From positions 1-18,512 of the forward strand of contig JAPLGI010000032.1 in the NCBI GenBank assembly GCA_026390245.1: a stretch of DNA of 18,512 nucleotides. Reading direction: 5' to 3'. Below the pieces are notes generated by a model that was given only the letters and a program-made list of their open reading frames with translations, did no database searches and had not been told where the DNA came from. Every line of letters starts with the position of its first letter. Position 1 is the stretch's first letter. Source of the stretch: Caldisericota bacterium. GTDB taxonomy: Bacteria; Caldisericota; Caldisericia; Cryosericales; Cryosericaceae. Below are positions 7,692-15,654 of the stretch, piece by piece. A program made the translations under genes and the position numbers.

Positions 7692-9244
7692 CGCCGTCCC
7701 TCCCGCAAGGGCCGACCATCTGCTCCGCAGTCGTAGCCCTGGTCGAACAAGGCCAGCCGGACCTCTTCCCGATCATCGAACGCGACGTCCTCGTGTTCGT
7801 AGTACATGACCGTCTCATGGCCACGCCCGAGGACCAGGACCATATCGCCGGGTCTTGCCGCAGCGACCGCACTTTGAATTGCCTGCCTTCTGTCCTCGAC
7901 CACCGTAAAGCGACTACTGGTGAATCCAGCCTCTATGTCGCGAATCGCAATCAATGCATCTTCGCGGCGGGGATCCTCGACGGTCACGAACGACCACCGA
8001 CAGGCTTCCTCAGCAAGGCGAGCCATGATCGGCCTTTTCTCGCGGTCATCCGCGCCGACAGAGCCAAAGACGGCCAGTAGATCTCCCGCCACCGTCGACC
8101 TCACAGCCCCGAACAATGCAGAGAATTCCTCCGGCGTATGTGCGTAGTCGACAACAACCTCGAACGGCTGTCCACAGTCGATGCGCTCATAGCGACCCGG
8201 GATGTACAGCGGGGAAGCAAGGAACGGCACCGCCTTGCCCAGGTCGCAGTTTGGTCCAATGGCATTAACCGCACACATGGCTGCCAAGCAGTTAGAAGCC
8301 TGGAACGCCGGACCGATCGAAAGATCCACGGCAAACGCGGTCCCGTCGCGCGAAAGGACCTGGAACGTCGTTCTTCCCTGTCTGGATACCACGTCGTCAC
8401 CACGAACGTCAGCCTCGGAGCCAAGGGAAAAAGTCTTGACCTGTGAGCGCCCGGCCGCGGCTTTGAAAGCCGCAAATGCCGGATCATCAGCGTTGAGAAC
8501 GGCCACTGAACGCTCATCGAGAGATCTGAACAGGAGGAGCTTCGCAGCCAGATATGCCTCCATCGTGCCATGATATCCCATGTGATCCTGCGAAAAATTC
8601 GTGAAGATCGCACAGTCAAAGCGCATGCCATGGACTCTGCTAAACGCGAGCGCGAACGAGGATACTTCGACCACGGCCACCTGAGCCCCCTGATGTGAGG
8701 CATGGTCCAGATACCAGTTGAGCGCAAAAGCCTCCGGCGTCGTGGCAGGCAAGGAGTCTGGTGGGAAAAATTCGCCGTCGGGCATGACATAGCCGGTGGT
8801 TCCGATCATGACAGATGCAGTACCCAGTCCCTGCAGAAGACGGCGAGCGATATACGCCGTGCTCGTCTTGCCGCTTGTTCCGGTGATGCCGATCATCTTC
8901 AGGCGACGAGCAGGAAAGTCGAAAAATGCCTGCGAAGCCAGGCTCAGAAACTCGCGACAACTTGCGACGACAACGACCGGGACACTCTGGACCTCAGGAT
9001 GCTCGGTCTCAGCAACGACACAGACCGCTCCAGCACACAGGGCACTGCCGATATAGGAAGCTCCATCCAGCCTGGTTCCAGGGATGGCGACGAACATGGC
9101 TCCGGGTAAGCATTCACGTGAATCAGGCGTGATGAGGCTGATCGATGCACCTTGGCCCAGCGAGGAACGCGTGGGATCCCATGACGCTGGGGGTAGCATA
9201 TGGAGGAGCTCCGAGAGCTCCCGTTCCTGAACAACGAATCTCAT
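7688..9244 (-). CDS. murE: UDP-MurNAc-L-Ala-D-Glu:diamino acid ligase (MurE), diamino acid uncertain
   Basis: MurE is the ATP-dependent ligase adding the third residue (meso-DAP, L-Lys, L-Orn or other) of the stem peptide. The 518 residues include the substrate-binding ITPDSRE (38-44), P-loop TGTSGKTS (121-128), ATTPE (167-171), TNFSQDHMGYHG (215-226), the expected carbamylated Lys at 235, VDYAHTPE (365-372) and GRGHET (473-478). Several usual signatures are altered: SSHAL is SSFAL (195-199), FNxxN is FQASN (314-318), GDRD is GADD (397-400) and DNPR is EDPR (423-426). In E. coli MurE, Arg389 of GDRD and Asn414 of DNPR contact meso-DAP. The 24-residue spacing between the two motifs is preserved, so both contacts are replaced by Asp. 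I therefore do not assign meso-DAP specificity. It overlaps ftsI and mraY by 4 bases each. Confidence 0.92.
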   Translation of the reverse strand: MRFVVQERELSELLHMLPPASWDPTRSSLGQGASISLITPDSRECLPGAMFVAIPGTRLDGASYIGSALCAGAVCVVAETEHPEVQSVPVVVVASCREFLSLASQAFFDFPARRLKMIGITGTSGKTSTAYIARRLLQGLGTASVMIGTTGYVMPDGEFFPPDSLPATTPEAFALNWYLDHASHQGAQVAVVEVSSFALAFSRVHGMRFDCAIFTNFSQDHMGYHGTMEAYLAAKLLLFRSLDERSVAVLNADDPAFAAFKAAAGRSQVKTFSLGSEADVRGDDVVSRQGRTTFQVLSRDGTAFAVDLSIGPAFQASNCLAAMCAVNAIGPNCDLGKAVPFLASPLYIPGRYERIDCGQPFEVVVDYAHTPEEFSALFGAVRSTVAGDLLAVFGSVGADDREKRPIMARLAEEACRWSFVTVEDPRREDALIAIRDIEAGFTSSRFTVVEDRRQAIQSAVAAARPGDMVLVLGRGHETVMYYEHEDVAFDDREEVRLALFDQGYDCGADGRPLREGRR

Positions 9245-10947
9245 GGCTTCAACCTCAGATACTGTATCAGCTGCAGCGCAATCTTCTTGAAGGTTGGCCC
9301 CGCCACGCGAAATGACGTCCGTTCACCTTGCCTGGTTTCATGGATACTCAGAAACACGACGACCCTGGGGTCATTCGCTGTCAGAATTCCCGCGAAACTG
9401 TAGACGTATGACCCATCCTTCAGATAGCCTCCACCGGGAGCAGCAATCTGCGCAGTACCAGTCTTTCCGGCAACTTCATAGCCCGGAATGTATGCACTGA
9501 AAACACCAACATCCTTCTGCACAACTCCGTGAAGACCCTCAAGAACGGCCTTGGCCGTCTCCGGCTTGAACAATTGACCGACGGCTCCAGGAGTGTCTGT
9601 TCTCTGGCTCGCTCCCGAAGCGTCCACGATGTGGTCGACGACGTAGGGTCGCTGCATGAGACCACCGTTCGCTATCGTTGCATAGAAGTTCGCCATCTGA
9701 ATTGCCGTCACCGCTACGCCCTGGCCAAATCCCATCGTTGGCAGGGTCGTGTTTGACCAGAGAGACATCGGAAGCAGGATGCCGGACTCCTCTCCCGGAA
9801 GATCGATACCCGTCGGCTTGCCGAAGCCGTACCGGCTTACGCAGTCATAGAAGGACTTGGCGCCGATTTTCATACTCAATTGGCAAAAAGCCACGTTGGA
9901 GGAGTGCTGCAGCATTGCGTAGAGGTTCATGGTCCCATAGGGATAGAGGTCATGAACGACCGTGTCGAAAACTTTCAAACTGCCGCTGCTGTAGAACGTG
10001 CTCTGGAGCGTAATTGTGCCTGTCTCAAGACCTGCGATCGACGTCACCGCCTTGAACACCGAACCGGGCTCATAATTCGCGCTGATCGCCTTCTCCGCCA
10101 GAAGACTGATCGAAGCATCCTGCCAGTGTTCAGGATCTATGCCAGGAACATCGACCATCGCCAGAACGGCATCCGTTTTCGGGTCCAGGATCGTGCATGT
10201 AGCACGCTTGCCATCGTAGGTTTTGAGCGTTTCCATGAGTGCCTGCTGTGCAAAGTACTGGATATTCGAATCGATGGTAAGCACGATGTTTTTCCCTGGT
10301 ATGGGATCAAGGACATCCTCTGTGACGGCAGGCTCACCGGGATTCGACCCAGAGACCCGGTACGTGTGTCGCCCGTCCGTGCCTCCAAGCTCCTTGTCGT
10401 ACTGGAATTCGATTCCCGACAGACCCTGGTTATCCGAGCCAGTAATGCCGACCACGGATGACATGAGAGCTCCCAGTGGATACACGCGGCGATAGCCCTT
10501 GTCCAGCACAATTCCTGGCACATCGAGTCGGCGCAGAGCCTCGTATTCCACGATGCCTACCAGCTTCTTCACGTAAATGAAGCTCAACGACGCGCTCCGT
10601 ATCTGTTTCTCCAACTGCGTCACGGATGCATTTATGACCGGGGCAATGCTCACCGCAGTCAGGTGGGGATCCTTGACTTCTTTCATGTACAGGCCCAGAG
10701 ACCAGGTTGCCACGTCCTCAGCCAGTACGCGCCCCGTCGAATCCAGGATCATGCCCCGCTTTGCCTTGATAGGAATGGAGTCAGTCTCAAGCTGCTGGTT
10801 GGCCAGATCCACGAGCATCGTGCGGGCCACCACCTGCAAGTAGACGAACCTTGACTCAATTCCTAGCACTGCAACCAGGAATAACGCAAAAATGACGACG
10901 AGACGCCGCCTAAACATATCATTGAAGGACGCGACGCCTCTCTTCAT
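9241..10947 (-). CDS. ftsI: Class B penicillin-binding protein, septal transpeptidase (FtsI/PBP3)
   Basis: This enzyme cross-links septal peptidoglycan from outside the membrane together with FtsW. The 568 residues comprise a short cytoplasmic tail, one transmembrane anchor (about 15-31), the PBP dimer/pedestal domain beginning with RGMILDSTGRVLAED (64-78), then the transpeptidase domain. Its active-site motifs are SVFK (Ser296, Lys299), SSN (349-351) and KTGT (495-498). No PASTA repeats follow the catalytic domain, which distinguishes it from many Firmicutes and actinobacterial septal PBPs. The start ATG has AAGGA four bases upstream and follows ftsL by 33 bases. The stop overlaps murE. Confidence 0.95.
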   Translation of the reverse strand: MKRGVASFNDMFRRRLVVIFALFLVAVLGIESRFVYLQVVARTMLVDLANQQLETDSIPIKAKRGMILDSTGRVLAEDVATWSLGLYMKEVKDPHLTAVSIAPVINASVTQLEKQIRSASLSFIYVKKLVGIVEYEALRRLDVPGIVLDKGYRRVYPLGALMSSVVGITGSDNQGLSGIEFQYDKELGGTDGRHTYRVSGSNPGEPAVTEDVLDPIPGKNIVLTIDSNIQYFAQQALMETLKTYDGKRATCTILDPKTDAVLAMVDVPGIDPEHWQDASISLLAEKAISANYEPGSVFKAVTSIAGLETGTITLQSTFYSSGSLKVFDTVVHDLYPYGTMNLYAMLQHSSNVAFCQLSMKIGAKSFYDCVSRYGFGKPTGIDLPGEESGILLPMSLWSNTTLPTMGFGQGVAVTAIQMANFYATIANGGLMQRPYVVDHIVDASGASQRTDTPGAVGQLFKPETAKAVLEGLHGVVQKDVGVFSAYIPGYEVAGKTGTAQIAAPGGGYLKDGSYVYSFAGILTANDPRVVVFLSIHETRQGERTSFRVAGPTFKKIALQLIQYLRLKP

Positions 10948-10980
10948 AAGTTCCTTATGGTCGTGACGCAGGTATTCCCG

Positions 10981-11325
10981 CTAATGAAGACTGTCCAGTG
11001 TGCCAATCACCGCCGTATTGTTCGCTGCCATGCCCATAGCCCCTGCGGCAGCTCGTACGCGATCGAGCGATGTAAGCTTTGTGTCACGTTCGAGCAGCGA
11101 TTCCTGCCGCTGAAGTTGTGCCTGAATGGCTGTCCTGTTCAACTCCACCTGACGCTCCAGAAAGAGAGTCGTACTGTACACATAGCCGTAGGCGCAGAGC
11201 AGACCGACAATTGTCACGCCCAGAACAATGTACCGACGTGCCGCAGTTCTTGCAGCGGCCGACACGCGAACCGTTGCTGCAGGGCGGCGAACTGTTGTGT
11301 AGTTGCCTCTGACTGCAATACTCAT
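10981..11325 (-). CDS. ftsL: FtsL-like division protein
   Basis: This small bitopic protein (114 residues) would form the FtsQ-FtsL-FtsB/DivIC subcomplex that activates FtsWI. It has a basic, Arg/Ala-rich cytoplasmic tail (1-31), one transmembrane helix (about 32-52) and a heptad-like coiled coil rich in Leu, Glu and Gln (about 54-82). A short tail containing AGAMGM follows, resembling the A-x-x-LGM ending of FtsL/DivIC. Sequence conservation in this family is low, so the call rests on topology and on position between rsmH and ftsI, which is diagnostic in dcw clusters. The start follows the rsmH stop by 2 bases, with a GGGA-type ribosome site within the end of rsmH. Confidence 0.85.
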   Translation of the reverse strand: MSIAVRGNYTTVRRPAATVRVSAAARTAARRYIVLGVTIVGLLCAYGYVYSTTLFLERQVELNRTAIQAQLQRQESLLERDTKLTSLDRVRAAAGAMGMAANNTAVIGTLDSLH

Positions 11326-11327
11326 GG

Positions 11328-12230
11328 CTATTCCCTTTCCAGCACGCGCAGCTTGGCGCTGCGAGATCGCCTGTTTGCCGCAACTTCTGAGTCTGTAGGA
11401 CGTACGACCTTCTTGTTCACCAGGTGAAATCCTGGCTCCCCCGAGACCGGATTCTCGCAGAGAGCCAGGTAGCTTCTCTTCACAATTCTATCTTCGAGCG
11501 AATGGTAACTGATGACCAGGAGTCTTCCATTTGGATTCAAGAGCGATGCTGCGGATTTGAGACCGTTTTCGAGAGCATTGAGCTCATCGTTGACATATAT
11601 GCGCAAGGCTTGAAAGGACTTTGTAGCAGGATTCAGGCGGGCGTGTCTGGTTGGGAAGACAGCGGCTACTGCCTCCGCCAATTCACTCGTCGTCTCGATC
11701 GGCGCACGTTGCCGACGGCGCACGATCGCGCGAGCGACCTGACGCGACCTCCCCTCTTCGCCGTACTTCCACAAGATGTCGGCGATTTCTTCCTCCGGAA
11801 ACGAGTTCACGATATCCCTGGCAGTGACCTTGAGGTCATCGTCCAGTCGCATGTCCAGTGGTTGGTCATGGCTGAACGAAAACCCCCTGCCTGTGCCCGT
11901 GAGTTGCTCTGAAGAAAAACCCAGGTCCATCAGGATTCCGTCGAATCGTGTGTCTGGATAATCCTTCAACAACCGCGTCATATCCCGAAAGTTTCCGCGG
12001 ATGATAACTTTACGGGCGGCAGTATCACCAAGCCGCTCACGAGCAATGGCAAGAACCGCTGCATCGACGTCCAGCATGAAAAGCGTTCCTTCGCAAGAAA
12101 GTTGGCGCCCAACCTCATATGCGTGTCCGCCTTCCCCTGTCGTGCAATCCAGATAGGTTCCGTCTGGCCGAATCTGCAGGTATGTCGTGACCTCGTCCAG
12201 GAGGACCGGGGTATGTACAATTTCACTCAT
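11328..12230 (-). CDS. rsmH: 16S rRNA (cytosine(1402)-N4)-methyltransferase (RsmH/MraW)
   Basis: RsmH is a SAM-dependent methyltransferase modifying C1402 in the P-site region of 16S rRNA. The 300 residues fit the family (about 310). Motifs in order are HTPVLLDEV (6-14), TTGEGGH (30-36, SAM loop), DLGFSSEQL (102-110), GFSFSHDQPLDMRLD (116-130), FQALRIYVNDEL (206-217), ISYHSLEDRIVK (240-251) and a C-terminal NRRSRSAKLRVLE. Its ATG overlaps the mraZ stop in an ATGA junction, and ftsL follows after 2 bases. Conserved placement as the second dcw gene supports the call. Confidence 0.97.
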   Translation of the reverse strand: MSEIVHTPVLLDEVTTYLQIRPDGTYLDCTTGEGGHAYEVGRQLSCEGTLFMLDVDAAVLAIARERLGDTAARKVIIRGNFRDMTRLLKDYPDTRFDGILMDLGFSSEQLTGTGRGFSFSHDQPLDMRLDDDLKVTARDIVNSFPEEEIADILWKYGEEGRSRQVARAIVRRRQRAPIETTSELAEAVAAVFPTRHARLNPATKSFQALRIYVNDELNALENGLKSAASLLNPNGRLLVISYHSLEDRIVKRSYLALCENPVSGEPGFHLVNKKVVRPTDSEVAANRRSRSAKLRVLERE

Positions 12231-12670
12231 CTGGCCTGCAAAGCTCCAATATTCTGTTCAAAAACCTTCTCCGCTTTCGACCGGTAGGTGTCCCAAGTAT
12301 GAACGTCCCAGATCTCCAGGTGCGTCAACGCACCGGCGAATACGACCTCTTTGTCGAGTGAAGCATACTCACGTAGATGCTGAGGTATCGAAATGCGACC
12401 AATCTTGTCGAGTTCAACCGTTGCAGCTCCGCTGAAAAGAACGCGGACGAAGGCCCGATTGTCGGATGAGACAGGTATGAGGTCACCATAGAACCGTTCG
12501 ATGATAGAGGTCCACACTCTGTCATCAAACAGGTAAAGGCATCGATCCATGCCCTTGGTGAGAACGTAGGGAGAACCAGCGTCACTCCGGTAGTGGGCGG
12601 GGAACATCGTTCGCCCCTTGTCGTCCACAGAGTATCTATATTCACCGATGAAACAGTTCTCCTTGGTCAT
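12227..12670 (-). CDS. mraZ: Transcriptional regulator MraZ
   Basis: MraZ is a SpoVT/AbrB-fold DNA-binding protein with two repeats that regulates the dcw operon by binding short direct repeats upstream of its own gene. The 147 residues contain both DxxxR-type signatures, SVDDKGR (14-20) with FP following, and ELDKIGRISIP (87-96). FIGEYRY near the start is also typical. I chose the ATG at 12670 because FxGEY normally lies within a few residues of the start; an upstream in-frame GTG at 12766 lies inside mnmA. No Shine-Dalgarno precedes the ATG, and the predicted promoter places the transcript start at or next to the ATG. Three matching operator repeats lie just upstream, consistent with autoregulation. 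Confidence 0.95.
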   Translation of the reverse strand: MTKENCFIGEYRYSVDDKGRTMFPAHYRSDAGSPYVLTKGMDRCLYLFDDRVWTSIIERFYGDLIPVSSDNRAFVRVLFSGAATVELDKIGRISIPQHLREYASLDKEVVFAGALTHLEIWDVHTWDTYRSKAEKVFEQNIGALQAR

Positions 12671-12676
12671 GGCGTA

Positions 12677-12685
12677 AGTATACCA
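12677..12685 (-). promoter_or_regulatory. Extended -10 promoter of the dcw operon
   Basis: The minus strand reads TGG followed by TATACT (12682-12677), a TGn-extended -10 element. No good -35 is seen at 16-18 bases; TTGTGG at 12708-12703 is 20 bases away. With six discriminator bases the first transcribed base would be 12670, the A of the mraZ ATG. The element overlaps the third MraZ repeat. Confidence 0.65.
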
Positions 12686-12706
12686 CAATTTCCCACTTTT
12701 TACCAC
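12681..12706 (-). promoter_or_regulatory. MraZ operator: three direct repeats GTGG(T/G)A with 10-bp period
   Basis: On the minus strand GTGGTA (12706-12701), GTGGGA (12696-12691) and GTGGTA (12686-12681) repeat with exact 10-base spacing, separated by A/T-only tetranucleotides. Characterised MraZ proteins bind GTGGG-like repeats about 10 bp apart upstream of mraZ. The third repeat overlaps the -10 region, so bound MraZ would block RNA polymerase, consistent with repression. Confidence 0.85.
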
Positions 12707-12735
12707 AATTCGTGGCAAGACGCCAAGAGCAAGTT

Positions 12736-13770
12736 CTAGACTATCGTTCCGCCACCGAGTATACACTGGTCGTCGTAGAAGACAACCGCCTGCCCTGGGG
12801 AAACAGCGAACACCGAATTGGCCAGATGGACAGATACTCTGTCCTCCGATACCCTATCAACACTGCCTTTGACTGGCATTGATCTGTATCTCGTCACGAC
12901 GTCGGCGTTGAAATGCGCTGCTCTCCCGGTGGGAAGGTGCTGCCATTTCAGGTCGATCGCGTCAAATACGTCCTTCATGCACTCACTCCGCTGCCCGACG
13001 ACAAGCTCGTTCGTGGCAAGCCGCTTCTGCACGACATAGAGCCGTGATGCAGCACTGATGCCGAGACCCGATCGCTGGCCAACCGTATATGACACCGTCC
13101 CCTGGTGCTTGCCGATGACGGTCCCGTCCGTGAGGACCACGTCTCCTGGCACACGTGAGAAGCGACGCTGAACCTCTTCGCTGACCGGACCTTTCACAAA
13201 ACACAGGTCCTGACTCTCGCGACTCCCGAGAAGATCAGGACCGAACGACTGAAGGGCCAGAGCCACCACGTCGTTCTTGACGCGACCGGCGAGAGGAAAC
13301 AGGACTCTACGCCGCTGCTCTGCAGAAAGCCGGTATAGAAAGTAGGACTGGTCTTTCAGCCGGTCCATGCCGCGGCAAATCTGGTCCCCATCATCACTAT
13401 GGACGATTCTGGCGTAGTGCCCACTTGCGACAAAGTCGGCATGCAGCTCGTCGGCTGTGTCAAGAAGTCCCTGCCACTTGACGCGCTCATTGCAGAACAC
13501 ACAAGGATTCGGCGTAACTCCTTCGGCTAGTGCCTCCCAGAACGGCCGGACGACTCGGCAGTCAAAGGCGTCCATCATGTCCACACTGTGCCATGCAATG
13601 CCAAGAAGCTCGCACTGTGCCTTCGCTCGTCGTGTAGAACCGATGTCACAGCAGGCACTGTGCTGAGAAAAGTGCAGGGTGACTCCGATAACGTTTTCAC
13701 CAAGCTCTTTCAGGATGAAAGCAGAGACGGCAGAGTCCACGCCCCCGCTCATTCCAACCACCACGCTCAT
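12736..13770 (-). CDS. mnmA: tRNA-specific 2-thiouridylase (MnmA/TrmU)
   Basis: MnmA activates U34 of tRNA(Lys, Glu, Gln) by adenylation and inserts sulfur to give s2U. The 344 residues show the PP-loop GMSGGVDSAV (6-15), TPNPCVFCN (86-94) with Cys90 and Cys93, GHYAR (117-121), KDQSYFL (139-145), SQDLCF (186-191) with Cys190, a GxHxGxxxYTVGQRSGLG segment, and a C-terminal beta barrel ending in PGQAVVFYDDQCILGGG. The Cys90/Cys93/Cys190 set matches the residues used for persulfide or Fe-S chemistry in this family. A CC pair at 40-41 is an extra feature seen in some deep-branching homologues. The start is the first ATG of the frame; its ribosome site is weak. It follows ricT after 97 bases and ends 65 bases before mraZ. 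Confidence 0.95.
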   Translation of the reverse strand: MSVVVGMSGGVDSAVSAFILKELGENVIGVTLHFSQHSACCDIGSTRRAKAQCELLGIAWHSVDMMDAFDCRVVRPFWEALAEGVTPNPCVFCNERVKWQGLLDTADELHADFVASGHYARIVHSDDGDQICRGMDRLKDQSYFLYRLSAEQRRRVLFPLAGRVKNDVVALALQSFGPDLLGSRESQDLCFVKGPVSEEVQRRFSRVPGDVVLTDGTVIGKHQGTVSYTVGQRSGLGISAASRLYVVQKRLATNELVVGQRSECMKDVFDAIDLKWQHLPTGRAAHFNADVVTRYRSMPVKGSVDRVSEDRVSVHLANSVFAVSPGQAVVFYDDQCILGGGTIV

Positions 13771-13866
13771 GAACAGAATCCAGTCCCCAGGCGGGCCCTT
13801 GCAGTCACGACTGCGACGGAAATGCCGACTGCTTTGCGGGATGCTCTGACATGCAGCGCAAGAGCA
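13771..13866. other. ricT-mnmA spacer, no gene
   Basis: This 96-base non-coding gap contains one near-perfect palindrome at 13801-13814 (GCAGTC, AC, GACTGC) and no recognisable promoter or terminator. The palindrome is not followed by a T run on the minus strand. I assume mnmA is co-transcribed with ricT. Confidence 0.5.
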
Positions 13867-14604
13867 CTACTGGGCAGCTCCTTCCCTGGGCTTCTTCTTG
13901 ACGTCAGTCCCTGACGCATCTGCATACTCATAGGTCTCATACCTGAGGCAGCACATCAGTTTGCCGCAGACACCCGTGATCTTGCCGGGGTTCAAGCTCA
14001 AGTTCTGTACCCGGGCGCACTTGAGACTGACCGGCTTGATTTCCTTGAGGAACGTGTTGCAGCAAAGCTCTCTTCCGCACATGCCCACCGTCGGGAAGAA
14101 ACGCGTTTCATCGCGTGAGCCAATCTGCCACATCTGCACCTTTGCCTTCAATGAGCGAGACAGCGCGGATACAAGAGTCCGAAAGTCGACACGCGTCTCG
14201 GCGGTGAAATAGAACACATACTGCTTGCCCGAAAACGAAAGCTCACAGTTTACCAGGTGGATCGGAAGCTTGGCCGCTCGCACCTGCTCTTTGCACAGAA
14301 TAACGGCTGCGTCCTGCTTTCGCTGGTTCTCCTCGAGACGCTCGACGTCGGTCGGAGCGAGCTTCCGGACATACTTGAGACCGGCTGTCATGCGCTTCTT
14401 GCCTGATGCGTCGTGCCTTGGATAGCCGATGATGACCTGCACCAGTTCCTTGTCACTGCCGATGGCAAGGACGTCGTCACCCGGAAGCAACACAACACCA
14501 TCGCTGACTTCAAGCATGTATGTCTGGTACGACTTGGCTGACCGAGCGCTCAAGAACCGTGCTGATGAACAGCTCGCCGGCAACATGTGGGTGGGATCAC
14601 TCAT
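13867..14604 (-). CDS. ricT: PSP1-domain protein RicT (YaaT family)
   Basis: In Bacillus subtilis RicT forms the Y-complex with RicA and RicF, carries Fe-S clusters and promotes RNase Y-dependent mRNA maturation and developmental phosphorelay activity. This 245-residue protein has the PSP1 C-terminal signature: MCGRELCC (175-182), PVSLKCARVQNLSLNP (191-206) and GVCGKLMCCLRYE (211-223). These supply the cysteines 176, 181, 182, 213, 218 and 219. The N-terminal half is less typical. The gene starts inside the last codons of holB (8-base overlap), and an in-frame stop two codons upstream fixes ATG 14604 as the first possible start. holB-ricT adjacency matches the Firmicutes arrangement. Whether ricA/ricF partners exist cannot be seen. 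Confidence 0.9.
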   Translation of the reverse strand: MSDPTHMLPASCSSARFLSARSAKSYQTYMLEVSDGVVLLPGDDVLAIGSDKELVQVIIGYPRHDASGKKRMTAGLKYVRKLAPTDVERLEENQRKQDAAVILCKEQVRAAKLPIHLVNCELSFSGKQYVFYFTAETRVDFRTLVSALSRSLKAKVQMWQIGSRDETRFFPTVGMCGRELCCNTFLKEIKPVSLKCARVQNLSLNPGKITGVCGKLMCCLRYETYEYADASGTDVKKKPREGAAQ

Positions 14605-15520
14605 GAGTAGTTATTCTCCTCAGTTCCAACAGAGCGTTTGTCAGGACAAGTTCGGGATTCACGTTCTGTTCCACGTGTTTGAGGCGCTCCCCCAGATGAT
14701 CCAGAAAGAGCCCGACCCTGGACTGGTCCAGCACGAAGTTCACACGAGCCAGTTCGGGCTCAGTCGAGAGTGATACGCATGCAAGAGGGGAAACCTTTCC
14801 CCTTGCCCGCAGAACGCTGTTCATGAAGAGCGCAAGCGTCTGCAGGCCCGCCATCGCATTGTCCCGGGGACTGTTCTGGCTTCTCATCCTGAGGAGACGC
14901 CCGACAGTCTCAGAGAGGCTGACATTCGCCCTGGCAAAGTCCAGCAGAACTTCGAGACTGGTGTCCGGGCCGATCGCGGGTGACACGTCACCAGGATCAG
15001 CCATCGTGACGCTCCGCTCAACTTTCATGATCTGCGCCCGCGACCGAATTGTGGAAAGCACCCGCCTGCTGTTTTGAGACAGGAGCAGGAAGACGTTGCC
15101 CGGGACCGGTTCCTCGATTGTCTTGAGAACCCGGTCGGCCGCAACATCCGTAAAGAAGTCCACTCCGCGGAACACGCTCACTTTGAGACAACCCGACGCG
15201 GTCTTCACCGATGCGTATGAGATGAACTGGTCGACGGTGTCTATGTTGAGGGCTCCAGAGTCTCCAAAAAACCTGATATTCGGTGAACCCCCCGAATCAA
15301 CCTGCCGGCACGACGGACACATGTCACAGAATTCACCCAGCCCGTGCTCACCCCTGCAGTTGCCCGACTTGGCAAGAGCTGTGGCCAACGCGAGCTTGGC
15401 ATCCTCGTCCCTTCCTACGAGAAGATATGCGTGTGCCAGCTTGTGAGAGACAAGTGCCGCCTCAAGACACCGAGTGGCCAGGCTGTCACCAACTGCCTCG
15501 CCTATCCGCTTCGCCGACAC
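14597..15520 (-). CDS. holB: DNA polymerase III subunit delta' (HolB)
   Basis: HolB is the clamp-loader stator subunit, an AAA+-like protein without ATPase activity. The 307 residues include AHAYLLVG (29-36) and a degenerate Walker A (GRDEDAK, 36-42) where the GK[ST] core is missing, as is usual for delta'. A zinc-binding module is formed by Cys55, Cys65, Cys68 and Cys71. KTIEEPVPGNVFLLL (133-147) and STIRSR (156-161) follow. The usual SRC sensor reads SRA. The C-terminal collar region is weakly conserved. The start is GTG, with GAGGG about 9 bases upstream, preceded by an in-frame stop. The gene follows a good promoter after a leader of about 80 bases. Confidence 0.9.
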   Translation of the reverse strand: MSAKRIGEAVGDSLATRCLEAALVSHKLAHAYLLVGRDEDAKLALATALAKSGNCRGEHGLGEFCDMCPSCRQVDSGGSPNIRFFGDSGALNIDTVDQFISYASVKTASGCLKVSVFRGVDFFTDVAADRVLKTIEEPVPGNVFLLLSQNSRRVLSTIRSRAQIMKVERSVTMADPGDVSPAIGPDTSLEVLLDFARANVSLSETVGRLLRMRSQNSPRDNAMAGLQTLALFMNSVLRARGKVSPLACVSLSTEPELARVNFVLDQSRVGLFLDHLGERLKHVEQNVNPELVLTNALLELRRITTHE

Positions 15521-15600
15521 CAGCTATGTCCCTCGCTTTACTGCTTCTGTTTCTCTCACACTCGTCTCCGTCAGCCCGTCAGCATCTGTTCAGAGCTGCC
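15521..15600 (-). other. holB 5' leader with an 8-bp tandem repeat
   Basis: This is about 80 bases between the predicted transcription start and the holB GTG. It contains two perfect back-to-back copies of GCTGACGG (15583-15568) and a five-codon ATG...TGA mini-frame, but no convincing hairpin or riboswitch fold. An inverted copy of GGGCTGAC lies upstream of the promoter at 15649-15656. Confidence 0.4.
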
Positions 15601-15607
15601 CACGTCA

Positions 15608-15636
15608 AGTATACACGCCACTCCCTGACAGTGCAA
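15608..15636 (-). promoter_or_regulatory. Sigma70-type promoter of holB-ricT-mnmA
   Basis: On the minus strand TTGCAC (15636-15631) is followed by a 17-base spacer and TATACT (15613-15608). The -10 hexamer is identical to the one before mraZ. Transcription would begin near 15601, about 80 bases before the holB start. Its position just downstream of a terminator supports a separate unit. Confidence 0.65.
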
Positions 15637-15654
15637 TGAGAGAATTCCGGGCTG

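Noticed and set aside
12700..12735. Possible terminator hairpin after mnmA (TGGC...GCCA)
   Set aside because: The stem is only 4 bp with no T tract; too weak to call.
12671..12766. 32-codon N-terminal extension of mraZ from a GTG
   Set aside because: It runs through the promoter and operator repeats into mnmA, and MraZ proteins normally begin just before FxGEY.
14702..14712. Loss of function in HolB because of its degenerate Walker A motif
   Set aside because: Delta' subunits normally lack a functional P-loop and do not hydrolyse ATP, so this is expected for the family.
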